Shown: positions 40,925 to 52,406, counted from the first letter of the stretch. The stretch: DNA of 64,000 bases from Pseudocercospora fijiensis CIRAD86 (GCF_000340215.1 NW_006921532.1:7543910-7607909), one strand, 5' to 3'. The notes: generated from the letters alone by a model not told the origin. Numbers and translations: made by a program.

Positions 40925-43226
40925 TCTTTACTGCTTTAACCTTCCTTATATACTTACTAGTCTAGTATAGTTGCTAGTATAGTAAATGTTTCTTTGCTAG
41001 GGTATGCTTTCTAGCTACCTGTTTTAGGATTCCTGTTAGTTCTTCTACTGCCTTATTAATGTCCTCTAGCCTTAGTAGGTACTTTGTTAAGAGTTCCTCT
41101 AGTTTTAGGTCCCTTTCTAGTTCCTCCCTAATCCTATCCTATTTAGTACCTTTCTAGTTGAGCTTCTCCTCTAGTTCCCTTTCCTAATTAGCCTAGACAT
41201 TTAGCTTAATCTAAACCGGGAAGTGGTCTAATAATTCTTCTAGTTCCTAGTTAACCTTGTATCTTATAATCCTGTTCCTAATCTAATATAATACAAAGTA
41301 TAGGTCTAGTATACTATTGCTTCCTCTTACCTCCTAAGTAATTAGTCCCTTTAGGGTAACAATTTCTATTCCTTCCCTCTCTAATATATTAATTAGTCTT
41401 CCTGCTAGGAAGTAGTAAGCTAGGGTAAAGTCTAAGCCCTAGAGGGGGTAGTAGAGGTTGAAATCCCTAAGTAGGATTTAGTAGGTATTCCCCTAAATAA
41501 CTCTTAGTAGTCTTTCTAGGGTTTTTAGTTAGGTACTACTTCTTAAGTCTAGTAGTAGGTTGTATATATAGTAGACTTGGAGTATGCCTTAGGATATCTC
41601 TACTTAAACTAATATTAGGTCCCTATCCTCCTATAGTATAGCCTACTAGGTTTCTATATCTATCTCCTTGCTAATATAGATGTATATCCTTAGGGCTCCC
41701 TAGTTATAGATAATTAGGTAGTATCTTAGGTCTTTAACTATTGCTAGTCTCTTTGTATATAGGTTGAGCTAGGGCTCTTAGATTGCAATAATATAGTGTT
41801 CTTTTAGGTTTAGTGCTTAAAGGAAGCTCCTCTATACCTTGTCTTTGCTCTTGTTAATATTGTACTATATAATATTCAGTAATGTTACAATGTTTATTAG
41901 GTTTTATCTATATTATTTCCCTATAAGCTTTCCTTTAGTCTTCCCTTACTTTAGACTAACATTTGACTAAGCTTTATCTGCCCTACTTCCTTTCCTACAA
42001 TATTAAGGTGTCTTAGTCTCCCTAGTTGCTAGTAACTCTCTTATGCTAGTAAGGCCCTAAATGTAAACCTATTATCTTATCTAGACCTCTTTTGTAGCAC
42101 TTAGCTAGGTTGCTTCTGCACCTAGCTACCCTAGCTTGTTGTATATCTTTTTAGTGTATTGATTCTAGCTTCCTTTGCCTTCCTAGCTGCCTGTATTCTT
42201 ACTAGGCATTCCTTCGCCTAAGAGGGGTATCTTTTAGTATAGTATATATATCTTGCTTCTCCCTTGTATGCTTTGTATTCTTTAACCTAGTAATCCCCTA
42301 TACAATAGGAGTAGGTGTTAGTTGTCTTTATACACTTAGCTACTAAGTGTCTATAGTGTTGACATTTGAAGTACTGCATTATCCTATAGTTGCTTCTATA
42401 TATCTCTGTTTCCAATCTTTTAAAGTCCTAGAACAGCCCCTAGTCTAGCACTATATTAGCTTGCTCTGTACTCCCTACCTAGATAATTAGGGAAGACTGC
42501 TTCTTAGTCTCTTCGATTTTCCTTTTGATCTATGCTACTTTTGTAATCTTTAGGCCTAGGTATATAGCTTAGTTTTGTCTCTATAGGCTCCTAATATCCT
42601 GTTCTTCCTTAAAGCTTCTTATTATACTATAGGCTATGATTATAAATTGCTATTAGGAGACCTTTGCTGTTTTTCCTATCTTGGTTGTCTATTCTTTTTG
42701 TGTTTCTAGCTTCTTTTTGTCCTACTCTTATACTATAAACAGCTTAATTACCCCTTTACCTTCGTTCCTAGCCCTAATTACCTCTTTAACTACAATTCTT
42801 TCTATAATCTCCTTCCCTATAAGTCCTTAGATTTCCTTTTGCTCCTATAGGTCCGTAATATAGACTCTAACTACTGTCCTCGGGGGTTTTAGCGCCTCCT
42901 AACTAGCTACTACTGCCTAGGTGCGGTAGTTTAGGCTTGTCTCCTATTGTTTCTTCGTAATCTTTACTGCGACTGTATTAGCTACCTTTGTAATTACGTA
43001 GCTTGCCTAGTTGTAGATTGCTTTCAGTCCTCTAAGGAGTTCTAAGATTATCATCCTATATACCCTCTTAGGGGTTCTTCTATCTTCCGCCTTTAGTACC
43101 TCCTCTGCCCTAGTACATAGTGCTTTCTATTCGTCCTCCCTTCCTTCTTAACTGTCTTCCCTTCGTCTCTAGTTGTTCGCTGCTATTGTTGTGTTCTGCT
43201 AAAGTTATATCTAGTAAGCTATATAG

Positions 43227-45640
43227 CTTCTAATAGTATTTGCTATTTATAATAATATCGATAATAGCGTAGGTTGTAATAAATTATAGGCGAAGAGCGA
43301 AAAGGACGAGTACTTCGGCTAGTATAGTTTATAGTATAGTTGCTATAGAAATATATAGTTAGTTAAGTAGCTAGTCTCTTAGTTTAAAGCTATTCGAATA
43401 CTAGCTAATATAGTATCTTAATCTGCTAATTTTTAGCCCTCTTAGGCTTTATTAAAGATACCTTCGTTAATAGTAAAGGCGACTTAGAAGTATATAGCGA
43501 CTATAATACTAATTTATAAAGATAGGCAGTATAAAGCGCTATAATAGTAGACTTAAGAGTAGACCGAGTACTTCCTCGAGTAGCAAAATAAGTTTAAGAA
43601 GATTAGCCGTAGTACTAATACTAATAACCTCTAGTTAGGTAACCTCCGAGACCTAGCTACGTTAATAAATAAGAAATATAGTACCGAGCGCACTATAGAC
43701 TACTTAAAGAATAAGCAGTCGTTAATTAAGAACGACTAGAGTATATAGATTGCTTACCTAAAGTATATAAGTAGCTAGAACAGTATGCCTCTAACCGCTA
43801 AGTCGGACGTAGAGACCGCTTATTTCGACGAGAATTTAAGGTGTAGTATTATACTTCCTTCCGTAATAATATAAGAAAATAGGTCTATAGTAACGTATAG
43901 AACACTCTCTACTAATCGTAGTAGTAGATAGTAGAACTAAACCGTACCTTCCTAAGAATAGGGTAGAGTATTTACTATTAACTAAGCTAGCCCGGCTAGT
44001 ATATCTACCGAGCCGGCTACCGAGTATATCCGTATAAGCGACCGGGCTTCTCCGCGTATACGCTAAGTAGGCTTTACGCTAGCAGATTAGCATCGTAGTA
44101 TACGTAATAATATTATATAACTATTATATAGAATTACTAAGGTAGGATAGGAGACTTTACTTACTTAGGTTCTTATAATTATCTCCTTCCCTCGGTATAG
44201 CTATTCTAGCTATAGGGCAATATATAGTAGGATAGCTTTACTACCCTTAAGGCTAATCCGGCCTATACTAACTAGTTTCCTAGACGTCCTATTACCGCCC
44301 TAACCTCCCTAGGACTCTACGTATTTAACGCTACTAGTACTATTACTCGCGATCTTACGCCTACTAATCGCTAAAGAAGGTTAGTCGCTAGTATTCTTAG
44401 CTAAGGCATCTCCTTCGATCGCTTTCGTTAGACTAGTAATACTACCTTCCCTCGAGTCTTCGGTTAGTTATAAGCCCCTTATAGAGTATATCTTCCTTTC
44501 CTTATCGACCTAGTATAGGAGGAGTTTAAAATATACTTTTAGTATATACGTACGCTACCTAAGTCGAAGTAAGAAGGCTGTAATACCTTTTAAAATTATA
44601 GAGTAAGTAACTAGATTATCCGCTAGAATCCTGCCTTATAGCTCTTAGCCGTTACCCTTCGACCCGATTACGCCTACGAGCTTATTTCTATTCCTAAGCC
44701 TACTACGTAGTTTAAGGTAGGCGAAGAAGGTTATAAAAACTACCCTACTAAGGAGTCTACTCGTATCGGATAAGACTTAGTAAAGCTCGTAGCTAGCGAT
44801 AGTACTAGCTGCCTTTATATTATAGTTAGCCTTATATCTAAAAATAAGACTAGCTACTCTACTATTATCGAAGGTATATATAAGCTAGAGATCTTTATAA
44901 ACTAGGTATAGAAGCTTAATAACCGCGGTCTAGTTCTATTAAATAAGATCGTTAAGCTTACTAATAAGTACCTTACCGTCGACGATCTCGAGTATATATT
45001 CGATAGTTAGCCTAATAGCGAGTAGTAAGCCGAGTAGATCCTTATCTCCCTTAAGGAGTACGAAGTCTCTATTTAGATACTATACCTCTTATACAGCGAT
45101 TAGAAGGCTAAGAGTGACTATATATTAATCGACCTAAGCTACTCTCGTATTATTAATAGTACTAAGGTTAAGGGCTACGAGAACTTAATAGTCTCGTAGG
45201 TTACTAAAGTATATCGTAATCTAACGGCTCTCCTAGGCTCTAACTCCTTTATACTATTCGCTTTCCCTATAGCTATTTTAGTCGAAGGTCTTAGTTATAT
45301 TTCCGACGCCCTAGTTAGTAGAATTCCTTAGTTAAGGTATATTATTTAGAACGAAGTTAAATAAATCCTCTAATTTACTAAGTAGGAACTTAAGGAATAT
45401 CTACGCGATTAGGAGAAAGCTATTAAGGAGAAAGCTACTAACCTCCTTATTAATTAAGCCCTCTATAAGAAGTAGTATTATAGTACTAATACTAATAGCT
45501 TTAATATCTATAGAAGAGATCTCTAGAGCCGACCGGCGGATAAGACTATTACTAGTAAGGATTACGGTATTTTAAAGCAATAGTAAGTCGGTATAGTAGA
45601 TTAGTTACTTACTTATAGATTAGAGCGATGTTTTTATATA
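43227..45640 (+). pseudogene. Extra-ORF homologue of a second 12.3-kb-family element
   Basis: From about 44,245 onward the plus-strand reading is collinear with the C-terminal half of the extra frame at 10,240-12,980. Matching segments include LGLYVFNATSTITRDL, LLNKIVKLTNKYL, RNLTALLGSN and VEGLSYISDALV. Stops occupy the same kinds of positions. The preceding 1 kb (43,227-44,245) does not align with the N-terminal part of the first copy, so the two members differ there. With the LTR at 45,811 this forms the 3' part of a plus-strand element. Its gag-pol is not present in the window. The LINE is inserted at its left edge or in a neighbouring sequence. Confidence 0.65.
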
Positions 45641-45661
45641 TTAATAGTACCTTAGGCTAGG

Positions 45662-45689
45662 AATAATACTACCCTAGGGGTATTATTAT
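45662..45689. repeat. CCCC/GGGG palindrome of the second family member
   Basis: AATACTACCCTAGGGGTATT, homologous in position to the copy at 10,099 and also about 120 bp inside the 3' LTR. The core has changed from CCCCGGGG-type to CCCTAGGGG. Confidence 0.8.
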
Positions 45690-45789
45690 AGAATTTAAGA
45701 AAATAGCCTTAGCTAAGAGTGCTAAGGTAATATATAATATATAACTATTTCTTTGTTTTTAGCGTTTAATTATAAGATATATCTAGTTA

Positions 45790-45810
45790 GATACAAAGAA
45801 AAGAGAGGGA
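45790..45810 (+). promoter_or_regulatory. Polypurine tract of the second element
   Basis: AAAGAAAAGAGAGGGA lies immediately before the LTR. Confidence 0.75.
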
Positions 45811-46093
45811 TATTAGCTAGTAACCGGCCCTATACCCTTTAGGCTAGGTAGTAAGCCTATAAAAGAGGCCTCCTTCTATAGAATTAGATAGATTATTAAC
45901 CTCGTACAATATACTATTTATATTATACTCTAATAGTGCCTCTATTATAGGGCTCTAATTATTATAGCTTAAATAATAAGTTTACTATCCTATTATACTA
46001 AGTATAGCTACCTATAGTGCTATAGGTTATACTGCTTTCGGAGACTTATACTATTACTATTAGTAGTTATAGTAGTATTAGTTTCCGTCCTTT
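45811..46093 (+). mobile_element. 3' LTR of the second 12.3-kb-family element
   Basis: It starts TATTAGCTAGTAACCGGCC and ends CCGTCCTTT like the other LTRs of the family. It lies directly downstream of a conserved polypurine tract, so it is the 3' LTR of a plus-oriented element and not a solo copy. The 5-bp duplication candidate after it is ACTAC (46,094-46,098). Its 5' partner was not found. Confidence 0.85.
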
Positions 46094-46650
46094 ACTACTT
46101 AAATATAGAAATGTTTTAGACCTCCCTTTTCTAAACCCTCTCTTAGATACTAACTTTTTTTTAAATATACTCGATAATATATTCCTTAGAATTCTTTTAG
46201 AGTCGTAAAGGTATAGCTTCTACTAGTAATATCTATCCTTACTAGTATATAAATTCGTTTTACTCTTCTATTAAATCTATTCTATAATCTACTAATAATA
46301 AATAACCCTTTAAATTACTACCTCCCTTAAGAAGCCTTCTACTATATCTTATCTCGTCTCGCCTTAGTTACTAATAAGAAGCTAGGACCCTAGAGTTCTT
46401 AGCTTAGTAATGCTTTTACTATCCTATATATAGTAAGAAAGATAATAGAGATAACTTTCCTATCTAAAAGAAAGAAGATAAGGATATAGATAATACTAGC
46501 TCTTAGATATTATATATAAAGGTACTAATTCTATCTTCTAGATCCTACTAAACTATATAAGTAGTAGGACTCCTTACTAGACAGATCCTACTATATACTT
46601 AGCTAGCTTTCGTCTCTCGACCTCGGGCCTACTACTACTTCTAGTAAAAG
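46094..46650. other. AT-rich transition zone, no gene seen
   Basis: TpA-rich sequence like the transposon blocks, with no recognised domain. It ends where the tRNA terminator and the gene-bearing block begin. Confidence 0.5.
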
Positions 46651-46671
46651 AAAAAAAAATCCCTAAAAAAA
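46651..46671 (-). terminator. Poly-T Pol III terminator downstream of the tRNA
   Basis: On the minus strand two long T runs (7 or more T each, separated by AGGGA) begin about 25 bases after the tRNA 3' end. Runs of four or more T stop RNA polymerase III. Confidence 0.7.
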
Positions 46672-46693
46672 ACAAAATTCTTACTCTGCAAAT

Positions 46694-46850
46694 TGCCCAC
46701 TCTCGGAATCGCTATTTACCTTTTTATTAGCACCTATCCTCAAACTTCAACGCAGTTACTAAGTTACAAGCACACTTACAACCGAGGATCTTCTCATATT
46801 CGCATCACGAAGCATACGAGTGAGACGCTGTACCACTAAGCCAAGCGGGC
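46694..46850 (-). tRNA. tRNA-Thr(CGU) with a 17-nt intron and a 68-nt T-loop insert
   Basis: The acceptor GCCCGCT (46,850-46,844) pairs with AGTGGGC (46,701-46,695; one G-T pair). The D-arm follows, then a perfect anticodon stem TCTCA/TGAGA with loop CTCGTA-A, anticodon CGT. A 17-nt intron TGCTTCGTGATGCGAAT sits after position 37, the normal place. The T-stem CTCGG/CCGAG is perfect, but a 68-nt insert (46,779-46,712) separates T54-T55 from C56. Removing it restores the canonical loop TTCGATT. The insert starts GTAAGT, has TGCTAAT about 13 nt before its end, and ends AATAG: spliceosomal intron signals and a typical fungal intron length. It also splits the B-box promoter. Whether the gene is expressed is unknown, and it could be a recently broken pseudogene. 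Confidence 0.85.
46712..46779 (-). other. Spliceosomal-intron-like insert in the tRNA T-loop
   Basis: 68 nt with a consensus 5' splice site GTAAGT, the branch-like sequence TGCTAAT and a terminal TAG. The exon joint GGTT/CGATTCC recreates an intact B-box. No target duplication is visible. Confidence 0.75.
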
Positions 46851-47788
46851 GTTCTATCCCATGTTCGAAGTGAATCGAAGGATGTGATTGGATGACGGAA
46901 GGGGACTCAGAATCGAATATGTCCACTCATAAGGCTCACTAGCCGAGGCATCGCCGAGTCGACCAACCTTGCTGCAGGATCAACTCATACATAAAACAGG
47001 CGGCCTTGCAATCCTATTCATTCCCGATGTCATCTTCAAGCTCCTGTGTTCCATACATAGTTCTATGCTAGTCGACAGCATAACGATACGATACTGCAAC
47101 CCGAAGCCTGGTGGATGTGTTCGACGCTTTCCAACCAGATCCGGGTATACTCTGAAGGATAAAGCCCGGAACACACATAGAAGCGAGGCAAGACTTCATT
47201 ACCACGGTCCTTCCCTCTGAAACCAGGTTGTCTTCGAATATCGCACGCTGCGCATCGGTCGGGCATATAAGTAACATGATTCGATGACGTTAAAGCGGCT
47301 GGAACGAAAATTGGTGACAAAGAAGAAGGGAAAAAAAAATTCCCAATGGAATTTATTCTACTTCGACAGCTACAGACATACATACATTTGAGAAGAGAAG
47401 AGAAGAGAAGAAGCGCGGAATTTCATGCCTCGAATTCCCCGTATTCTGTCGAGTAAGAGCAGAAGAAGAGGTATAGGAGTTTCCATTTCATAGTAGAAAA
47501 AAAAAGTTCGAAACTTCGAAGCCAAAAAAGAAAAAAACGCTTCGAACTCAGGTCCTGACATTTGCGATTCTCTCGGACTTGACACACTCTAAAAATATGC
47601 TGCTGTCATCGTCTGTATCAAGATGTTATGCCCCTCCCAAGGCCATGCAAAATATTCATCCAATGCTATGCAACCCATGTCGCCGTCGCTTGACGGCAAT
47701 GTTCCAACGCCATGCGCTTGCGCTGTCGTTTATGATCAGCAGCAGACTCCAGCGCATCCAAGAATATGTTTCGCCTCTTCAATACAAG
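46851..47788. other. Intergenic region, no supported gene
   Basis: Unique-looking sequence between the tRNA and the 3' end of the phosphatase gene. There is an AAGAG microsatellite near 47,388-47,410 and several A-rich runs. The small open frames here overlap each other on both strands and have no recognisable protein features. Confidence 0.6.
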
Positions 47789-50554
47789 TCAATCCGTGGC
47801 CGCCTTGGCCGATTCCCGTTCCTGCACGAGCCATTCCATGATACTTTCATAGCAGAGCACGTACTGCCTCAGACTTTGCACCATGCTGATGCGCTGGTGT
47901 CGGAAGTCTTCCACTGTCTTCTCGACCAAGTCGAGATCGTCCTTCTGCGTCCAAGGACCGTCAATGGCTTCGCTGTTCTCCTGGTACTGCGATTGAGAGG
48001 CAAAGAAGCCACCGCCACTCTCCTTGCGTGGCGGTTGTTTGTCAATGTCCATCGGTGTGCCTTGTCGTGAATTTCTCGAGATGTGCTGACGCTTGAGCAT
48101 ATCAATGACCGAATCGACCGTACAGAAAGTACCTGTCCGGCCACATCCAGCACTGCAGTGCACAAGGACCGGTCGCTTGTTCGGTGGCTCGGGCTCGGAA
48201 GAGTTTGTCTTATTATTCGCTCGTACCACCGCGTTCGTCTGCTCCACGAGTCCGAGCAAGTGTGCAGGATGAGCGGGCGCGCCGAAGTCTGGCCAGTTGG
48301 AGTATTGCAACTGTGTGACCTCGCGCGGTGGCTCAAAGGCAAATCGGTCGTGGCGAACCAAGAACTTGCGCACAATCACATACGGCTGATCGCCACCTTT
48401 CTCCTCCTTACCGTCGATTGTGGCGAGCGGCACTTGTGGGTTCGAAGAGTTGGTGGAGTGGCGCTTGACCGCCCAAGGTCGCTTCTGATGTCGCTTAATT
48501 CGTGAAGGCTCGAGCGATGCGCGCTTTTCGGAGAGAAATTCCAGATGAATACTACCATACTGCTTCTCATCCCAGTAGTTGTGTGCCTTGACTTGCGCGC
48601 CCTCCTTCTCTGCTGTAAGCATGACAATGACGCGCACGTCTTGCTGCCAGACGACGTCCCAGAAGTCATTGAATGTGGCGGGAATTGGTGCTTGCGTCGA
48701 AATGTATCGTTTATTGCTCCAGGCGGCCTTGATGTGGCTGGCATTGAAGTAGTCACAGCCGTGGCTTGGCACGCCTTGCAGCTTCACGCGGGAATGCTCG
48801 AAAGGCCAGATGTTGTTGTAGCGATTCTTGTTGCCCTTTTCCAGACCAGCAATGCGGACAGAACCGCCGGTTTCCTGCTTCGGCGTCCCCCACGATACGT
48901 TTCCCGAAAGTGCATCTTCCATTCGCTTCTTTTCGCGTCTTTCAATCTGCTCGAATCGTTGCGACACCGTCTGGCCCTGATTTCGCTCCTCCGCAACAGA
49001 CTTGAGCCAGTGTGGGTATTCTTCTTCCGCCGACTTGGTCTCCTTGTTGGGGTGCTTGATGGGGATTTGGCCGACACCGCCGATGAGATCCATATTTTGC
49101 CTGATGTTTCCGAAGAATGGATTCGCTGGCTTGTCAGTAGAAGGCATCGGGCAGCCTCCTATAACAGGTGCGACCTTGGGTCCGTCATTGTCAACGCCGT
49201 TTGCTGCCCCACCCGGCGAAGCATCTGCACCACTCTCGATATAAGCGGGGAAGGTCTTCGCAAATTCATTAAATCCACCTCGAATGATGAAGAGTGTTCC
49301 ACCAAAACCCTCGCCTTGGAATTTCTTGATGGTGTTCATGCAGATGGTGGCGTCTTTCAACGCTGAGGAGTTGCCGTCGTAGACGATAATGTGACTGCTC
49401 TTGCGCCAATTTTCGAATCGCGCTCGTTGGATTTCGTCGTTGAAAGTGTCGGCCAGCTTGTGCACGTTGAAAGACGGTCGCTTCAGCAATGTGGTCGGTA
49501 TGCACAAATTCAATGCTGTCATGATACGAGAATGTGCGTATTGTGTCTGTACACGTAGGTCCAATAATAATATATTATCACCCTTTGAATTGATGAGGTT
49601 GATGACATGCTGGGGCGGCACCATGAATCTATCATCGCCGTCCGATGTGAGGGGTATTGTGTCCGCTCGTGTCTTGGTAGCATTGTAGGAAGCAGTTAAA
49701 TTATCGAGAGGCAACTGGAATCGATGGTGCTCAGATCCTGCAGACTTGGGCGACTCGGTCTGAGGCGATTCCGTCTGAGCTTGACCTGTCACGCCATCAA
49801 AGGTAGGCGGTGATCCGCGGCGTCTACTTTCCGTTTTCGAGCCAGGACTCAGCACTCGCTTGGGTGAATGAGACAGGCCGTGTGAGGTGTCGAGCATGTT
49901 TCGATGCGATGCGATGGGTATGTCTCTGGGTGTCGTGCCAGACTTGGAGGACTTGTGCACGGACGAGCGACTAGAGGTCCTGTCACGGCTCGGGCGGGAA
50001 GATGGTGTACTCGACGCAGGCATAGTCATCTTGAAGTTGTTCAGACCACCTAGACTGAAAGTCTTGCTGCTCTCCGACTGTTTCCTAAATGCTTCATATT
50101 CGGGGGATTGGTCGAGCGGGACTACGCTGGGTGAGATGGCGGCGGTCGAGCGCACAGTTGAGGAGGGAGGACTCCAGTTATTCTTGGCATGGTGGGGGGT
50201 ATCGGTGAGGAAAGAGGAGGCATCTGTGTGGAAGGCAAAATAATTGGGCGAGGGAGTGTGCGGCGGCTGACGTCGTTGTGGACTGGTCATAGGCGGCGGC
50301 GGGGAGAGAAAAGGCGTCATGGCGGGATTTGTCGAGGGAGTGGTGGTCGGTCGCTGCGAGGTGCGCTGCGACTGCTGATATCGCGGCGAGGTCGCTGTCT
50401 CGGTCATGATGTCGTTGGCGCGGGGCGCGGCGAGGCGAGGCGAGGGGCGTGCCCGGTGACTGGTAGTGTCGCACAGGCGTTCGTATTGAATATTATTGAT
50501 TAATGGCTGAGTAGTCGGGGCGGGCGAGTGATGTCGACAGAGCACGCGCCACAA
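47789..50554 (-). CDS. Protein-tyrosine phosphatase with rhodanese-like domain
   Basis: An intronless frame of 921 codons. A Ser/Pro/Thr-rich, probably disordered N-terminal third is followed by a rhodanese/Cdc25-like domain at about residues 310-445 (DNILLLDLRVQTQYAHSRI) that appears to lack a catalytic Cys. A classical PTP domain occupies about residues 570-910: KNRYNNIWPF substrate loop, WPD loop with Asp756, and the P-loop HCSAGCGRTG with nucleophile Cys800 and Arg806. This architecture is that of fission yeast Pyp1/Pyp2 and Aspergillus PtpA, which dephosphorylate stress-activated MAP kinases in cytosol and nucleus. That role is inferred for this protein. The first ATG gives a poor-looking Arg/Pro-rich leader. 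Met50 (50,407) is a plausible alternative start, and a 5' UTR with short frames lies upstream. Confidence 0.93.
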   Translation of the reverse strand: MWRVLCRHHSPAPTTQPLINNIQYERLCDTTSHRARPSPRLAAPRANDIMTETATSPRYQQSQRTSQRPTTTPSTNPAMTPFLSPPPPMTSPQRRQPPHTPSPNYFAFHTDASSFLTDTPHHAKNNWSPPSSTVRSTAAISPSVVPLDQSPEYEAFRKQSESSKTFSLGGLNNFKMTMPASSTPSSRPSRDRTSSRSSVHKSSKSGTTPRDIPIASHRNMLDTSHGLSHSPKRVLSPGSKTESRRRGSPPTFDGVTGQAQTESPQTESPKSAGSEHHRFQLPLDNLTASYNATKTRADTIPLTSDGDDRFMVPPQHVINLINSKGDNILLLDLRVQTQYAHSRIMTALNLCIPTTLLKRPSFNVHKLADTFNDEIQRARFENWRKSSHIIVYDGNSSALKDATICMNTIKKFQGEGFGGTLFIIRGGFNEFAKTFPAYIESGADASPGGAANGVDNDGPKVAPVIGGCPMPSTDKPANPFFGNIRQNMDLIGGVGQIPIKHPNKETKSAEEEYPHWLKSVAEERNQGQTVSQRFEQIERREKKRMEDALSGNVSWGTPKQETGGSVRIAGLEKGNKNRYNNIWPFEHSRVKLQGVPSHGCDYFNASHIKAAWSNKRYISTQAPIPATFNDFWDVVWQQDVRVIVMLTAEKEGAQVKAHNYWDEKQYGSIHLEFLSEKRASLEPSRIKRHQKRPWAVKRHSTNSSNPQVPLATIDGKEEKGGDQPYVIVRKFLVRHDRFAFEPPREVTQLQYSNWPDFGAPAHPAHLLGLVEQTNAVVRANNKTNSSEPEPPNKRPVLVHCSAGCGRTGTFCTVDSVIDMLKRQHISRNSRQGTPMDIDKQPPRKESGGGFFASQSQYQENSEAIDGPWTQKDDLDLVEKTVEDFRHQRISMVQSLRQYVLCYESIMEWLVQERESAKAATD

Positions 50555-52406
50555 GTTTGTGACGAGGGTGGAGCATTATCCGGGCGCAGGAGTCTAGACG
50601 GGTTGCCAAGTGTTCGACATGCTCAGGTTCAGAGTTGTTAGACAGTGGTGGCTGCGGTGCAGGTACGCGTGCGGTCACAGGTCGACTTCGGTGACGTCAA
50701 AGCAGAGATCGGAGTTGCGTAGGTGTGCCTGAGGCAAGGAATGCGGCGGCCTCTTCTTTCAGGGCAGAAGGAAGGTGACAGCGACGATGGCCAGGCAGCG
50801 GCACAGCTGGGGGTGCGTATTTCGGCGGCAGCAGAGGGCGAGGGCGAGGGCGGGTGCGAGGGCGAGGAGATGATGAGTCGAGCACGAGAGCGAGGAGATG
50901 ATGAGTCGAGCACGAGAGCACACTACTACCTGAAAGTCAGTGAGTGAGTGCGAGTGCGGCAACTGAATGGCGTGAGCGAATGCTGGCCCTTGCCCTGACC
51001 CTGGATTGTCGCGTGCACGAACGTCATTCCTGCAGGCCTGACTCCCCTCTCCCCTCCATCCGCTACCACACCTCGCACGCTTCCACTGCACATTATTATT
51101 CACCGGTGCATGCTTCATTCACTCATCATCCCCTGTGTACACATCCAGACATGCTCCTGTACATCTCTCACTGCGTCGGTGAAGACGCCCGCAGGCTCCA
51201 TCGTCCCGCTGCCCGCATCTCCAGTGGACCCCAGACGATCGAATCTAGACTTTTCCGAAAGCGGATCAGCCTTGCCGGGTAGAGCACGCTTCCTATCAGC
51301 ACCCCGCCAACGACTGTGCCTCTCTTGCTGCTGATGGCTACGTTATTATCATGCAGTGCGGTCTGCGAAGCTACATTTCCCTGTTCGGCTCACGCTGTCC
51401 CTCCGCGCGGCTCCGAATGTGCGCGTCATGCACGGTGAATGCTCACGCGGCACAATTACCGGCAACTACAACTACGATGCTTTGAGCTCACTGCACTGCA
51501 CGCACGCACTGCTTGATCCCGCCACGCCCAGATCCATACAGTAAGCACGCTTGCTGATCCAACAACTCGCGCCTGGCCAACACTTGCCACCGATTACCAG
51601 CGATCGTCTAGGGAGCTCCATCCGATACACGAGTGAGAAGTTGTGAGTGGCAGCCTCATGCCCCTCGCTCCGGTCGAGCAACAAACTTTGAACCCTGCTT
51701 TCGCCTCGCAGATTGCTGATCTTTTGCCCTGCATACAGATAGATCCTCCTTCCCTGGATTCCCTTGGGGCAGCACGAGGCGAGCCTTACTAGCCAGCACC
51801 GCGAACGAACTGCCGGACGTGATGATGCTAAGCTGATCCCTTCTTCTCGGCAAGTAATCTGTACGAGCGAGGCACTTCGAGTGACTCTTCTGAAACCAGC
51901 GTGCACAGTGAGGTGGAGCAACTCTTCTGGAGTCGGCATGGACAGCGAGGTAATGTGAGCTACCCGCGAAATCGAATGGCCAGAGCACTCGAATTGTTTA
52001 GGATCGTACGAAATAATAGCAACGGCTTATTCTATCTACTATCGAATTTTCGCTCGTATTCCGGGGAAAAAGAAAAAAAAAACTTAGAAAGGTTTTATAG
52101 AATAGCGGAGAAAATAATAGGAGGGGGGAGGGTGTAAAAAAAAGTTATAGACTATTTCTACTACTCCTACGAGCGAGCGTAAAGGAAGCAAAAACTCCCG
52201 TTCTATTCGCATTTTTCGTTTAGATTAGATAGAGATTTTCTACGAATGATGAGATAGGTTGCTAAATGAAACTATATCCGCTAGCCAGCCGCGAATCAGT
52301 TGAACAAGATACGAGCCACCACGAGCCAGGCAGGCAGGTAGGTAGGCATTCAAAATTCTTGAGTAAGAGTTTCGTCGCCCAGCCAGAGGTGAGCACTACC
52401 ACGCCT
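50555..52406. other. Long intergenic region between the PTP and GNAT genes
   Basis: This would include the phosphatase promoter and 5' leader. There is a 28-bp direct duplication at 50,862-50,917 within a GA-rich segment. Around 51,990-52,250 the sequence turns AT/TpA-rich with A-runs, like a small transposon scar. The open frames here (up to about 155 codons) have no recognisable features and overlap on opposite strands, so I call no gene. Confidence 0.6.

Larger units (their letters stand above)
37624..43211 (-). mobile_element. LINE retrotransposon copy 2, RIP-degraded, interrupted by a TRIM
   Basis: Minus-strand copy of the element at 4,071-8,947. A 15-bp target duplication TAGTAAGCTATATAG (37,609-37,623 and 43,212-43,226) flanks it, so both true ends are visible. 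The 5' end is at 43,211 and the 3' end, at 37,624, is the same AAATATCTAT-type tail. Without the TRIM and its duplication it is about 4.88 kb, the same as copy 1. The EN and RT regions carry the same kind of TAG/TAA stops. In the first zinc knuckle this copy keeps a Cys (TGT) that copy 1 has as Tyr (TAT), so RIP hit the copies independently. Confidence 0.92.

Noticed and set aside
48545..49366. 273-codon plus-strand frame inside the phosphatase gene.
   Set aside because: It is antisense to the well-supported phosphatase/rhodanese coding sequence and has no protein features of its own.
51472..51939. 155-codon minus-strand frame in the PTP/GNAT intergenic region.
   Set aside because: No conserved motif, overlapping frames on the other strand, and no splice or start context supporting a gene.
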